A DNA stretch of 64,000 nucleotides from Paraniabella ginsengisoli (GTDB lineage: Bacteria > Bacteroidota > Bacteroidia > Chitinophagales > Chitinophagaceae): NCBI RefSeq assembly GCF_022513635.1, contig NZ_JAKWBL010000001.1:434001-498000 (forward strand), given 5' to 3'. Position numbers and translations under genes: made by a program. Of this stretch, positions 43,132-51,755 are shown one piece after another. How positions within the stretch are numbered: the first letter of the stretch is position 1; each line of letters begins with the position of its first letter. Below the pieces are notes generated by a model. That model was given only the letters and a program-made list of their open reading frames with translations, was not told the origin of the DNA and did not search any database.

Positions 43132-43163
43132 GATGTTTAAATTAAGGTGTAAAAAGAAATTAT

Positions 43164-43549
43164 TTATTTACTAAATCTCAAAATTTCGTTAGAGTATTCT
43201 GACAGTAATAGTGATAATGAATTAATGGTGGTTTCCAGTTCGCGCTTGTCGAGCGATTCTACCTGAAGTGTATTTCTAAAAATGACTTTTTCCCGGTTTC
43301 ATCTAAAACAAAAGCGCCATGCACAATATCTCTGTTTTTAATCAGCAGTTCTTTGTAAACCAGATCGTCTGTACAATCGAACAGGTATTGTTCTACAATT
43401 AGTATTGGGTTTGCAACGCCCAGCACCATATTTCTTATTCCGTTTTCTTGCTTATCTATTACGATAATGCCATCAGCCATGTTTTCATATAAAATGTCGT
43501 AGTCAAGCGCTGCAACGTAGTTTTTCACTTTACTGAAAAAATTTTCCAT
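43164..43549 (-). CDS. YbjN-like small protein (tentative; interrupted frame)
   Basis: About 128 residues. FFSKVKNYVAALDYDILYEN, EQYLFDCTDDLVYKELLIKN, AFVLDETGKKVIFRNTLQVE and SLDKRELETTINSLSLLLSE together resemble the type III secretion chaperone/YbjN fold. One base is missing in the T run 43287-43291, without which the protein would stop after SFLEIHFR. First gene of the pspA operon, 50 bases downstream of a good promoter. A role as PspA cofactor or adaptor is inferred from position. Confidence 0.6.
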
Positions 43550-43599
43550 TGTAGTGTTTCATTTAATGTGGTTTTGAAATGGTTTCTATAAACTCAAAA

Positions 43600-43631
43600 C
43601 AAATATACAAAGCAATTTTAAATAATGCAAA
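43600..43631 (-). promoter_or_regulatory. Promoter of the pspA operon (minus strand)
   Basis: On the minus strand, -33 TTTG (43628-43631) and -7 TATATTTG (43600-43607) are separated by 20 bases, matching the Bacteroidota consensus TTTG-N19-21-TAnnTTTG. The -33 element lies inside the inverted repeats described next. Confidence 0.7.
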
Positions 43632-43674
43632 TAATATTAGCATTATTTTTTAAAATTGTCATTTTTATTTGCAT
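43620..43674. promoter_or_regulatory. Nested inverted repeats, candidate XRE operator
   Basis: Two perfect inverted repeats: AAATAATGC (43620-43628) with GCATTATTT (43640-43648), and ATGCAAATAA (43625-43634) with TTATTTGCAT (43665-43674). They lie between the divergent pspA operon and XRE regulator and overlap the operon's -33 box, so a bound regulator would block that promoter. Confidence 0.6.
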
Positions 43675-43684
43675 TTTGGTTGCT

Positions 43685-43692
43685 TATATTTG
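43685..43692 (+). promoter_or_regulatory. -7 element of the XRE regulator gene
   Basis: TATATTTG, identical to the -7 element on the other strand, 18 bases before the ATG at 43710. A -33 TTTG is present at 43668-43671 but at shorter than usual spacing. Confidence 0.5.
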
Positions 43693-43709
43693 TAACAAAT
43701 TACGGAGTT

Positions 43710-44324
43710 ATGTCGAATTTTGGTGTTAATATTAAAAAGATAAGAAATCTTAAAAACTATACGCAGCAAGACGTAGGCGATGTTCTGGGATTAACCAGGG
43801 CTGCGGTTAGCTCTTATGAAGAGGGTAGGGCAGAGCCTAAAATTGAAACTTTAGTAAGGTCTGCGCAGATATTCGGTGTAAGCATAGACGATCTAATAAA
43901 TAAAAAATTAACTATAAATGAGTTAGTCAATTTTAAAGGCCCTGAATTGGCGATCGGCACACAAAAAATAGAATCAGCAAATCCAATGTTCCCTCCCGAT
44001 GCAATTTGGATTAGCATTTCGAATGCTATTATTATTGACACTTCTTTGAATAATAATCAAATTGTATTAGCAAGACCAGATCAGATCCGATCCAATATAC
44101 CACAGATTGTTGATTGTGAAGAAGGGGTATTTATAGCAACTTTAAAGAAAATTGAAAAGGGTGTCGTAGTTATGAAGGATCAAAAAATTTCTGAAAAGAA
44201 TATTCATAAAGTTCAAACTATCTTGGGCTTTTATCAGTCTTTGGAGGATATATCCGGAAGCATGAATGTTGAACTCGCCGAGATTAAACTGCGTTTGTCT
44301 GCGCTTGAAAAGCATTTGCAATAA
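43710..44324 (+). CDS. XRE-family transcriptional regulator with long C-terminal domain
   Basis: 204-residue DNA-binding protein. The helix-turn-helix occupies residues about 7-60 (VNIKKIRNLKNYTQQDVGDV, LTRAAVSSYEEGRAEPKIET) as in Cro/CI proteins. The C-terminal part (IWISISNAIIIDTSLNNNQI, EEGVFIATLKKIEKGVVVMK) resembles an S24/LexA-like beta domain but no Ser-Lys protease dyad is evident. A final coiled helix likely dimerises. Start ATG at 43710 rather than an earlier in-frame TTG/ATG, because the promoter -7 element lies just upstream. It is divergent from the pspA operon and probably regulates it and itself. Confidence 0.83.
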   Translation: MSNFGVNIKKIRNLKNYTQQDVGDVLGLTRAAVSSYEEGRAEPKIETLVRSAQIFGVSIDDLINKKLTINELVNFKGPELAIGTQKIESANPMFPPDAIWISISNAIIIDTSLNNNQIVLARPDQIRSNIPQIVDCEEGVFIATLKKIEKGVVVMKDQKISEKNIHKVQTILGFYQSLEDISGSMNVELAEIKLRLSALEKHLQ

Positions 44325-44474
44325 AAGTTTTTCGATAATTTATTCTCTCTAAAGCTCATATTTTGGATTGTATAATATGGAGTTTGCTTCTTGAAAAGCT
44401 CGTTAGTAGTTATTTTTGGCTACCACCTATATATTTTGTTCTTTTGCTACCTTGTTTAAACAATTTTACATACA

Positions 44475-46022
44475 ATGATACAGGTAGGCGGTACAAAACT
44501 GTCTTTGAAAGAGTTCGAGGAAATTCTACTTTATAAAAAGCCGATTGCCATTAATCATGCTGCTGTTGAAAAGGTACAGGACTCCTTTGATTTTTTAAAA
44601 CAGTTCTCTAACCATAAACTTATTTATGGAATTAACACCGGTTTTGGGCCAATGGCTCAATACAAAATCAGCGATGAAAATATCCTTCAGCTTCAATATA
44701 ACCTAATCCGCAGTCACAGCAGTGGTGGCGGCGCAGTCTTAAATCCCTTGTTGGGAAGGGCTGTGATGATTGCCCGATTAAATAATCATTTGCAAGGTTA
44801 TTCAGGTGTACATTTAGAATTAGTTGAACTGCTTACTGACATGATCAATGCCGATCTGGTTCCTTGTATTTATGAGCATGGTGGAGTGGGTGCAAGTGGC
44901 GATCTCGTACAGTTGGCGCATCTGGCGCTTGGCGTTATTGGCGAAGGAGAAGTATGGTATCAGGGGCAATTAATGCCTGCTGCTCAAGGTTTTGAGCTTG
45001 CAGGATTGAAGCCTTTGCAGGTACATATTCGCGAAGGGCTGTCACTAATAAATGGTACGTCAGCAATGACTGGCGTAGGGCTACTCAACATTATTCGTGC
45101 GCATAAACTACTCGATTGGTCTGTTATGCTTTCTGCTATCACTAACGAATTAATGGAAGTGTACGATGACCATTTTTCTCACGAACTCAATAGTGTAAAG
45201 CATCATAAAGGGCAAAATCACATTGCAGAATCGTTCCGAAATATTTTGCAGGACAGTAAAATGATTCGCAGTCGATCTGAACATTTATATAATCCTGAAA
45301 ATATTCAGCACGATGTGTTTGAAGATAAGGTGCAGGAATATTATTCGCTTCGTTGTGTAACGCAGGTGCTTGGCCCTGTTTACGATACATTGATTCAGGC
45401 TGAAGAAACAGTTGTCAATGAACTGAATTCGGTAAATGACAACCCGGTTGTGGATGTCGCCAATCAAAATATATTTCATGGCGGTAATTTTCATGGCGAT
45501 TATGTTTCATTCGAAATGGACAAGATAAAAATCGCCATTACCAAATTAAGTATGTTGAGCGAGCGCCAGTTAAATTATTTTTTAAACAGCAGGCTCAATC
45601 AAAAGTTTCCACCCTTTGTAAATTTGGGCGTGTTGGGATTAAATTTTGGGATGCAAGGTATTCAGTTTACGGCCACTTCTACAACTGCCGAAAACCAAAC
45701 GCTTTCCTTTCCGATGTATGTGCACAGCATTCCCAACAACAACGACAATCAGGATATTGTGAGCATGGGTTTCAATGCGGCGCAATTAACCAAAAAGGTA
45801 ATCGACAATACTTATGAGGTGGTTGCCATACAGGCTATGACTTTGTTGCAGGCGGTTGATTATCTGGAATGCCAGGAAAAAATGTCGCCCAAAACAAGAG
45901 CCGTTTACGATGCATTGCGAATTATCTTCCCAAAATTTGTAGAAGATGGGCCGTTGTATAAAAGTTTGGCAAAAGTGAGAACCTGGCTCGAAGCTAATGC
46001 GCCAGATACAGTGTTCGGATAA
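44475..46022 (+). CDS. Aromatic amino acid ammonia-lyase (HAL/TAL family)
   Basis: 515-residue lyase with an autocatalytic MIO cofactor formed from Ala-Ser-Gly 140-142 in EHGGVGASGDLVQLAHLAL. The catalytic Tyr51 is in LIYGINTGFGPM. Substrate-selectivity residues at 80-81 are Ser-His (NLIRSHSSGGG), the HAL-like pattern also reported for Bacteroidota tyrosine ammonia-lyases. The product would be urocanate (from His) or coumarate (from Tyr). A fabG-type reductase follows, and no other hut genes are present, which favours the tyrosine/pigment role. Specificity is inference. Confidence 0.9.
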   Translation: MIQVGGTKLSLKEFEEILLYKKPIAINHAAVEKVQDSFDFLKQFSNHKLIYGINTGFGPMAQYKISDENILQLQYNLIRSHSSGGGAVLNPLLGRAVMIARLNNHLQGYSGVHLELVELLTDMINADLVPCIYEHGGVGASGDLVQLAHLALGVIGEGEVWYQGQLMPAAQGFELAGLKPLQVHIREGLSLINGTSAMTGVGLLNIIRAHKLLDWSVMLSAITNELMEVYDDHFSHELNSVKHHKGQNHIAESFRNILQDSKMIRSRSEHLYNPENIQHDVFEDKVQEYYSLRCVTQVLGPVYDTLIQAEETVVNELNSVNDNPVVDVANQNIFHGGNFHGDYVSFEMDKIKIAITKLSMLSERQLNYFLNSRLNQKFPPFVNLGVLGLNFGMQGIQFTATSTTAENQTLSFPMYVHSIPNNNDNQDIVSMGFNAAQLTKKVIDNTYEVVAIQAMTLLQAVDYLECQEKMSPKTRAVYDALRIIFPKFVEDGPLYKSLAKVRTWLEANAPDTVFG

Positions 46023-46094
46023 ACCGGTTACCGGTTACTAGTTGCAGGTTCGTGACCTGAAACCTGAAACCAGCAACTTGAAATTTATAAAATT
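46023..46094. repeat. Spacer hairpin between lyase and reductase genes
   Basis: GTTGCAGGTTC pairs in part with GAAACCAGCAAC across a short loop, including the repeated word CCTGAAACC. A related TTTCAGGTTC word occurs near 8690. It resembles an interspersed spacer repeat rather than a regulator. Confidence 0.45.
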
Positions 46095-46823
46095 ATGAAC
46101 TGTGCTTTAGTAACAGGCGGCTCACGCGGAATAGGCAAAGCAATTTGTATCAAATTGGCTTCCATGGGCTATTATGTTTTAATAAACTACAAGGGCAATC
46201 AACAAAAAGCCGAAGAAACTTTAGCCGAAGTAAAAGCCGCCGGAAGTGATGGTGAATTATTACAGTTTGATGTGGTGAATAGGGAAGAAGTGCAATCTGT
46301 GCTAAATGGATGGATGGAAGCTAATGCAGACAAAACAATTGAAGTATTAGTTAACAACGCCGGCATAAAAGATGATGTGCTGTTGATGTGGATGAAAGAT
46401 GAACAATGGGACAATGTGCTTGACACAAGCCTTGGTGGATTTTTTAACGTAACGCGTATTATTGTAAACAGCATGTTACGCCAGCGTTATGGCCGAATCG
46501 TAAATGTTGTATCATTAAGTGGGTTAAAAGGCCTTGCCGGACAAACCAATTATTCTGCAGCTAAAGGCGGTGTTATTGCAGCAACAAAAGCATTGGCGCA
46601 GGAAGCCGGTAAGAGAAACGTTACTGTTAATGCGGTTGCGCCAGGCTTTATCAAAACAGATATGACTGCCGAAATAGATGAGGGACAAATGAAACAACTA
46701 ATTCCTGCAAACCGTTTTGGTACTCCTGAAGAAGTGGCGCATGCCGTTGGTTTTTTTGTAACAAAAGAGGCGGCTTATATCACAGGCCAGGTGCTTTCTG
46801 TAAATGGGGGTTTGTACACTTAG
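46095..46823 (+). CDS. fabG: 3-oxoacyl-ACP reductase FabG-like SDR
   Basis: Short-chain dehydrogenase of 242 residues that reduces 3-oxoacyl-ACP with NADPH. Rossmann motif LVTGGSRGIGKAICIKLASM at residues 5-24, NNAGI near 90, catalytic Ser in VVSLSGLKG and YxxxK as YSAAKGGVIAATKAL, with C-terminal VNGGLYT. It follows the ammonia-lyase gene in the same orientation; such pairs occur in aryl polyene/flexirubin clusters, so it may be the pathway-specific copy rather than the housekeeping one. Confidence 0.88.
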   Translation: MNCALVTGGSRGIGKAICIKLASMGYYVLINYKGNQQKAEETLAEVKAAGSDGELLQFDVVNREEVQSVLNGWMEANADKTIEVLVNNAGIKDDVLLMWMKDEQWDNVLDTSLGGFFNVTRIIVNSMLRQRYGRIVNVVSLSGLKGLAGQTNYSAAKGGVIAATKALAQEAGKRNVTVNAVAPGFIKTDMTAEIDEGQMKQLIPANRFGTPEEVAHAVGFFVTKEAAYITGQVLSVNGGLYT

Positions 46824-46828
46824 TCTTC

Positions 46829-47158
46829 CTATTGTTTAAACATCTCCAGTAGAATTTCAACTATTTCGTTTTGCGTGCTGTGCCTAAGTAAGGCTATTTT
46901 AGTTTTTAACCTGTTTTTATCTATTGTCCTGATTTGGTCTAACGCTACTTGTCCTTTTCTTTTAGCTACTATACAATTTACCCGCATTGGATAATTTTTA
47001 ATAGTAGATGTAAGAGGTGCTACAATCACGGTATTTAAAACCCTGTTCATGTCATCTGGCGATATAATAACACATGGCCGTGTCTTGTTTATTTCACTAC
47101 CCCTTGTTGGGTCGAGTTCAATAAAATACACTTGAAACCTTTTAATCACCACGTCCAT
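46829..47158 (-). CDS. mazF: MazF/PemK-family endoribonuclease toxin
   Basis: 109-residue mRNA interferase. Signature blocks: RFQVYFIELDPTRGSEINKT, RPCVIISPDDMN, TVIVAPLTSTIKNYPMRV and KGQVALDQIRTIDKNRL, the last containing the Asp-Gln-Ile-Arg segment typical of MazF. It overlaps the upstream antitoxin gene by 13 bases. The start codon could also be at the second residue Met-like GTG; little changes. Confidence 0.9.
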   Translation of the reverse strand: MDVVIKRFQVYFIELDPTRGSEINKTRPCVIISPDDMNRVLNTVIVAPLTSTIKNYPMRVNCIVAKRKGQVALDQIRTIDKNRLKTKIALLRHSTQNEIVEILLEMFKQ

Positions 47159-47397
47159 TCATTTTTTTCAAAGTCATTATCAAAGTCGCCTAATAATAAT
47201 TCATTCTCTTTTGATGCACCTGCATTAATAAGTTGTTGTTCCCATCCCTCTCTTGGCAGTTTTTCGACAGGTTTAAGAATAATAGTACTGTTTACTACTT
47301 CTATGTTTACTTCTTCTGTTATCGAGCACTGCTCCAGCAAGTTCTTTGAAAGAAGTATGCCGTTGGAGTTTCCTATTTTTCTTAATTTGACAATCAT
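47146..47397 (-). CDS. mazE: MazE-like AbrB-type antitoxin
   Basis: 83-residue swapped-hairpin DNA-binding antitoxin: MIVKLRKIGNSNGILLSKNL followed by LEQCSITEEVNIEVVNSTII. The Lys-Ile-Gly-Asn-Ser core is diagnostic of MazE/AbrB. The acidic C-terminus (LLLGDFDNDFEKNEWTW) would wrap around the MazF toxin. First gene of the mazEF pair. Confidence 0.9.
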   Translation of the reverse strand: MIVKLRKIGNSNGILLSKNLLEQCSITEEVNIEVVNSTIILKPVEKLPREGWEQQLINAGASKENELLLGDFDNDFEKNEWTW

Positions 47398-47518
47398 AGC
47401 ACAAAGTTATTACATAATTATAACATGAGGAAGTCTAATTATTTTTGTAAGGTATAAAAATTGAAAGTCATAAGGGCTGATAAACTCGTTGCAAAATTAT
47501 TTCCCACTCGCTATATTC

Positions 47519-48568
47519 CTACCATTTCATCAATGCGCTTGCCCATGTAAAACCGCTACCAAAAGCGGAAAGACAAACAAGGTCGCCTTCCTTAACTTTT
47601 CCAGCTTCCCAGGCTTCACATAATGCTAATGGAACTGATGCCGCAGTAGTGTTTCCATACTTTTGAATATTATTAAATACCTGGTTGTCTCTTAGATTTA
47701 ATTTTTGTTGTACAAATTGGGCTATGCGAAGGTTTGCCTGATGTGGTACCAGCAATTTCAGATCTTCAGGTTTGTAGCCATTTTGATTCAGTGCTTCATA
47801 AATTACTTCAGGCATTTTAATAACAGCTCTTTTAAATACTGCCTGTCCGTCCATATACGGGAACAGGTCTTCTTTATCCAACAGTTCCTGAGTAATAAAC
47901 ATGTTTCCGTATGGTGCATCGGGTTGCGGTGGCTTCCATTTTGGGTTATGGACCCCAGCGTGAAATCCAGGATTCGGCATACTTAATATTTCGGCATCTG
48001 CTCCGTCGCTGTGTAGATGCGTGCTTAATATACCACGATCCTTTGTAGGCGATGGCTGTAAAACAACTGCGCCGGCACCATCGCCAAAAATTACCGATAC
48101 GTTGCGCCCCCGCGTACTAAAATCAAGGGCATAAGAATGCACTTCGGCTCCAATTACCAGTACATTCTTATACATACCTGTTTTGATAAATTGATCACCG
48201 ATACTTAATGCATATACAAAGCCACTGCATTGATTGCGAACATCGAGCGCACCAACTTCTTTCAGTCCAAGCATGCGTTGTATCAATACTCCGCAACCGG
48301 GAAAATAATAATCGGGACTTAGTGTAGCAAAAATCACAAAGTCAATGTCAGAAGCTGTAACATTTGCACGCGCCATTGCCACTTTCGCGGCATTTGCACC
48401 AATAGTTGCTGTAGTTTCTTCAAAGCGCGTTGCATAGCGTCGCTCGCGGATTCCCGTACGTTCTTGTATCCATGCATCACTGGTGTCCATTACTTTCGTA
48501 AGGTCTTCATTGGTTACTATATTTTCTGGAACATATTTTCCTATTCCGGCAATAATCGTAAAATTCAT
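47519..48568 (-). CDS. fabH: 3-oxoacyl-ACP synthase III (FabH)
   Basis: Condensing enzyme that starts fatty acid chains by joining acetyl-CoA (or a branched acyl-CoA) to malonyl-ACP. Catalytic triad visible: Cys114 in VRNQCSGFVYALSIGDQF, His in LLVPHQANLRIAQFV and Asn in KYGNTTAASVPLALC. The start MNFTIIAGIGKYVPENIVTN at 48568 fits the family; an upstream in-frame extension to 48610 lacks conservation. Length 349 residues. A product role in dialkylresorcinol/flexirubin chemistry is possible but not shown. Confidence 0.92.
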   Translation of the reverse strand: MNFTIIAGIGKYVPENIVTNEDLTKVMDTSDAWIQERTGIRERRYATRFEETTATIGANAAKVAMARANVTASDIDFVIFATLSPDYYFPGCGVLIQRMLGLKEVGALDVRNQCSGFVYALSIGDQFIKTGMYKNVLVIGAEVHSYALDFSTRGRNVSVIFGDGAGAVVLQPSPTKDRGILSTHLHSDGADAEILSMPNPGFHAGVHNPKWKPPQPDAPYGNMFITQELLDKEDLFPYMDGQAVFKRAVIKMPEVIYEALNQNGYKPEDLKLLVPHQANLRIAQFVQQKLNLRDNQVFNNIQKYGNTTAASVPLALCEAWEAGKVKEGDLVCLSAFGSGFTWASALMKW

Positions 48569-48715
48569 GCTAACAAGTGTTAATCTTAGCAAGATAATAA
48601 ATACCGGCAATTTGAGCAGCTCGAAATGAAATTATTTCAATTAGATGTAAGGAGACATTAATGATGCTTTTGCAATCATCAACTTGTTACTTTTTCAACA
48701 ACTTTTTTACATTTA

Positions 48716-49371
48716 CTATGCCCAGGCCTTATCTCCTTTTTTATATGGATAAGCACCGTCGTAGCGGCCAGGTGTTTCAACATATCGCAATGCTTTAGTC
48801 ATTCCTTCCTTGGATGAGAAATAGCCCCAAAGTGTAAGCTGGCGCATCATTGTGAAATAATGCGGCGGATATTTCTTTTTCAGATAAGCGGCACCAAAAT
48901 TCTTTTTAGCAGCTTCTGCTCTAACCCATTCTTCCTGTTGTTTGTCAAATGCCTCTTTTTCTTTTTTATAAGAAGCAGTTGCTACATACGTGTTTGCTTC
49001 ATTATGCAAAGCCGTTAAGAAATCAGCTTTTTCGGTGTTTGATAAATCAACAAAATCTTTTTATATTTTTCGTTACAAGATGCGTTGAGTTGTTTAATGC
49101 CATCTAAAAACACTTTCTGCTCTTCTTTATTATAACAATCGGTAACCATTGTGTTCATAAACTCGCCCACCAGCGCAACTTTTCCGCCGCCAGAGTCGGG
49201 CGTGGGTGGAATAATGGTTTCTGCAACTTCATCCAGCAAGGCAACATCTTTTGCTGCAAATAAGCTTTTATCGGCCGCTGCATTTTTACAACCCGATAAA
49301 AATACTTCTGCACCAATGATCGTTCCTCCTAATAAAACCGAAACTCTGGTTAAGGCTTCTCTTCTGTTCAT
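48716..49371 (-). CDS. Gluconate 2-dehydrogenase subunit 3-family protein (interrupted frame)
   Basis: Small subunit of a membrane-associated GMC dehydrogenase. It begins MNRREALTRVSVLLGG, a twin-arginine signal, with a Cys at the end of the hydrophobic core (FLSGC), so it may be a Tat-exported lipoprotein. The family region follows: LLDEVAETIIPPTPDSGG and KVFLDGIKQLNASC. One A is missing near 49064-49068; restoring it gives KYKKDFVDLSNTEKADFLTA and then the C-terminal half with YFTMMRQLTLWGYFSSKEGM. Joined length is about 219 residues. Followed by the GMC oxidoreductase upstream on the same strand. Confidence 0.87.
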
Positions 49372-49697
49372 GATTTTTTATTTTGAGATGACATATGATA
49401 GTTGACGGATGGCAGACTTAATAATATCAAAACTGAAAAAATATTGCTACGCTTAGTTTTTGTTGACTTATGTACTGTAGTTGAAGAGTGCGACCCTTCG
49501 ACAAGCTCAGGATAAACTGCCACGATTCTGTGCCTCATCCGTCCGCCGGTTGGCGGACACCTTCTTCTGAAGGAGAAGGGGAGCGGAAATGGAGTTTAAT
49601 TATAATCGGGACGATGAACCGAGCGTGGCAAAATCGATGATAGTAGCACTCAGCTGGGTTCATAAAAATACTGTCAACTGTCATCTCTCAACTAAAT
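49372..49697. repeat. Spacer with nested composite repeat (copy C)
   Basis: Reverse-orientation copy of the dispersed element (49470-49640), split in its middle by a family-2 element CCTTCTTCTGAAGGAGAAGG (49560-49579) and a palindrome GTCCGCCGGTTGGCGGAC (49541-49558). The two flanks of the split match copy A on either side of the point where copy A is continuous. No gene is seen here. Confidence 0.7.
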
Positions 49698-51374
49698 TTA
49701 TAAATTACCTTTTTTTAATTCGTTTACTGCGTGATCAACCGCACGTGCGGTGAAAGCCATGTAAGTTAAAGATGGATTTACGCATCCGGCCGAAGTCATA
49801 AATGAGCCGTCTGTTACAAATACATTTGGCGCATCCCATACCTGATTGTGTTTATTTAATACCGAGGTTTTAGGATCGTGTCCCATGCGTGCTGTACCCA
49901 TTTCATGTATGCCTTGTCCCATAACGCCATCGCGGTCGAAGCCGTACACCTCTTTTACACCGGCTTTTTCCAGCATTTCTTTTCCGTCTTCTATAATTTC
50001 TTTGCGCATCTTTAGTTCATTGTCTTTTAACTCGGCATCTATCGACAAAATATTCAAGCCCCATTTGTCTTTTTTGTTTTTGTCAAGACCAACTATGTTT
50101 TCATAATAGGGCAATACTTCGCCAAAGCCGCCCAACCACCAGTTCCAGGTTCCGGCTTCGGTAAGGGATTCTTTCAGCTGTACGCCAACTGCTATTTCTT
50201 CAGCAGCGGCTGTGCCTCTTCCTCTGCCTGCTCCTCCCTGATAGCCATATCCGCGTAGGTAATCTCTTTTTCGTTGCCCAGGTTTCTAAAACGAGGAACA
50301 TAAATGCCGGTTGGCCGCCGACCATAAGTGTACATATCATCATATCCTTCCGAACGCCCACCAGCACCCGATCCTAAATGATGATCCATTAAATAATGTC
50401 CCAAAGCGCCGCTGCTGCTGCCCAGGCCATCGGGCCAAATATCTGTAGCCGAGTTAAGCAGTACCCATGTACTGTTTAAGGTAGAAGCGTTAAGAAAAAC
50501 AATTTTGGCTTTGTATTGATATGTTTTATTGGTCTCTGCATCTAACACTTCTACGCCTGTAGCTCGTTTTTTATTTTTGTCGTATAAAATTTTTGTAACA
50601 ATACTCATGGGCGCAGCGTTAAATTACCGGTTTTTACGGCTGCAGGTAGTGTAGAGGATTGCGTACTAAAATAACCACCGTAAGGACAACCTAATTCGCA
50701 CTTAGCCCGATACTGACATTTGGTTCGCCCCGGTAAAGATTCTGTAATATGCGCACATCTCCCTATAATCATACGGCGTGTGTCGTTATATTCTTTTTTA
50801 ATACGAGCCGCCACATCTTTCTCTACAATATTCATTTCCATAGGAGGTTGAAACTGGCCATCGGGAAGCTGGGGAAGGTTTTCGATACTACCGCTAACAC
50901 CTATAAACTTTTCAACATAATCGTACCACGATGCAATTTCTTTGTATCGAAGTGGCCAGTCAATACCACTTCCATCTTTTGCATTGGCTTCAAAGTCAAG
51001 ATCGCTCCATCGGTAAGTTTGCCTTCCCCATAACAAAGAGCGTCCGCCTACAACGTAGCCGCGAAACCAGTTGAACTGCTTTACTTCGGCATACGGCGCT
51101 TCTACATCGTTGGCCCACCAATCTAAATTTTTTCATTAGGGCCAAATCCTCTGATGCGGTTAACTTGTAATTCTTTTTGTACTAAACTAAGGCTTCCGTG
51201 GTGTTCAAATTCCCACGGCCCTTTTGCGGCACTCGTATAGTCTTTGATGTGTTCTACATTTTTGCCGCGTTCCAGCATTAATGTTTTTAATCCTTTTTCG
51301 CAGAGTTCTTTTGCGGCCCATCCGCCGCTGATACCAGAGCCGATTACAATGGCATCATAGGTTTGTTCTGACAT
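49698..51374 (-). CDS. GMC family oxidoreductase (interrupted frame)
   Basis: FAD-dependent alcohol/sugar dehydrogenase, catalytic partner of the gluconate dehydrogenase subunit 3 gene downstream. The start at 51374 gives AIVIGSGISGGWAAKELCEK, the FAD-binding Rossmann motif, followed by RGYVVGGRSLLWGRQTYRWS, CELGCPYGGYFSTQSSTLPA and the C-terminal block IHEMGTARMGHDPKTSVLN and SFMTSAGCVNPSLTYMAFTA. Three single-base losses: A run at 51128-51133, CCC at about 50607, and G near 50208. Joined length is about 560 residues. The Tat signal partner suggests periplasmic oxidation of a sugar; the substrate is unknown. Confidence 0.9.
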
Positions 51375-51755
51375 GTATCAATCGTTTAAAAATACTTAAG
51401 CAAATAGTAAATAAAAAGCACCCTTTTTTGTGAGGGAAAAATTTATTGATGTCAAATGTAATGTATTTTATCAAATTGTAATCGGTTTCAATTTTTTAAT
51501 CGCGACAAATTATAAACTAATAAAATCTCTGCCACGAATGCACAAATATGCGTCAGAGATTTATTTGTGTCATTCTTTTATGATCAAACCATCCATTTTT
51601 TTAACATAAGAATCGTTTCTCACAGAAAACACGGACAAACACAGAAGCCTCACTTTGGGTGTGTTTCTGTGCGATCTGTGAGAGCGATCAATCGCAAAAA
51701 AGTACTCAACAATTCTTATAGTTGGCTGTTGTAATTTGGCATACGCAATTTGATT
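51375..51755. other. Divergent spacer between GMC oxidoreductase and MFS genes
   Basis: About 380 bases without a gene. It contains three degenerate repeat-like stretches: TGCCACGAATGCACAAATAT with TTTATTTGTGTCATTC (about 51530-51577), TTTCTCACAGAAAACACGGA with GTTTCTGTGCGATCTGTGAG (about 51610-51682), and an AT-rich promoter-like zone. Such palindromic spacer elements are common in this phylum; no RNA gene is recognised. Confidence 0.5.
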
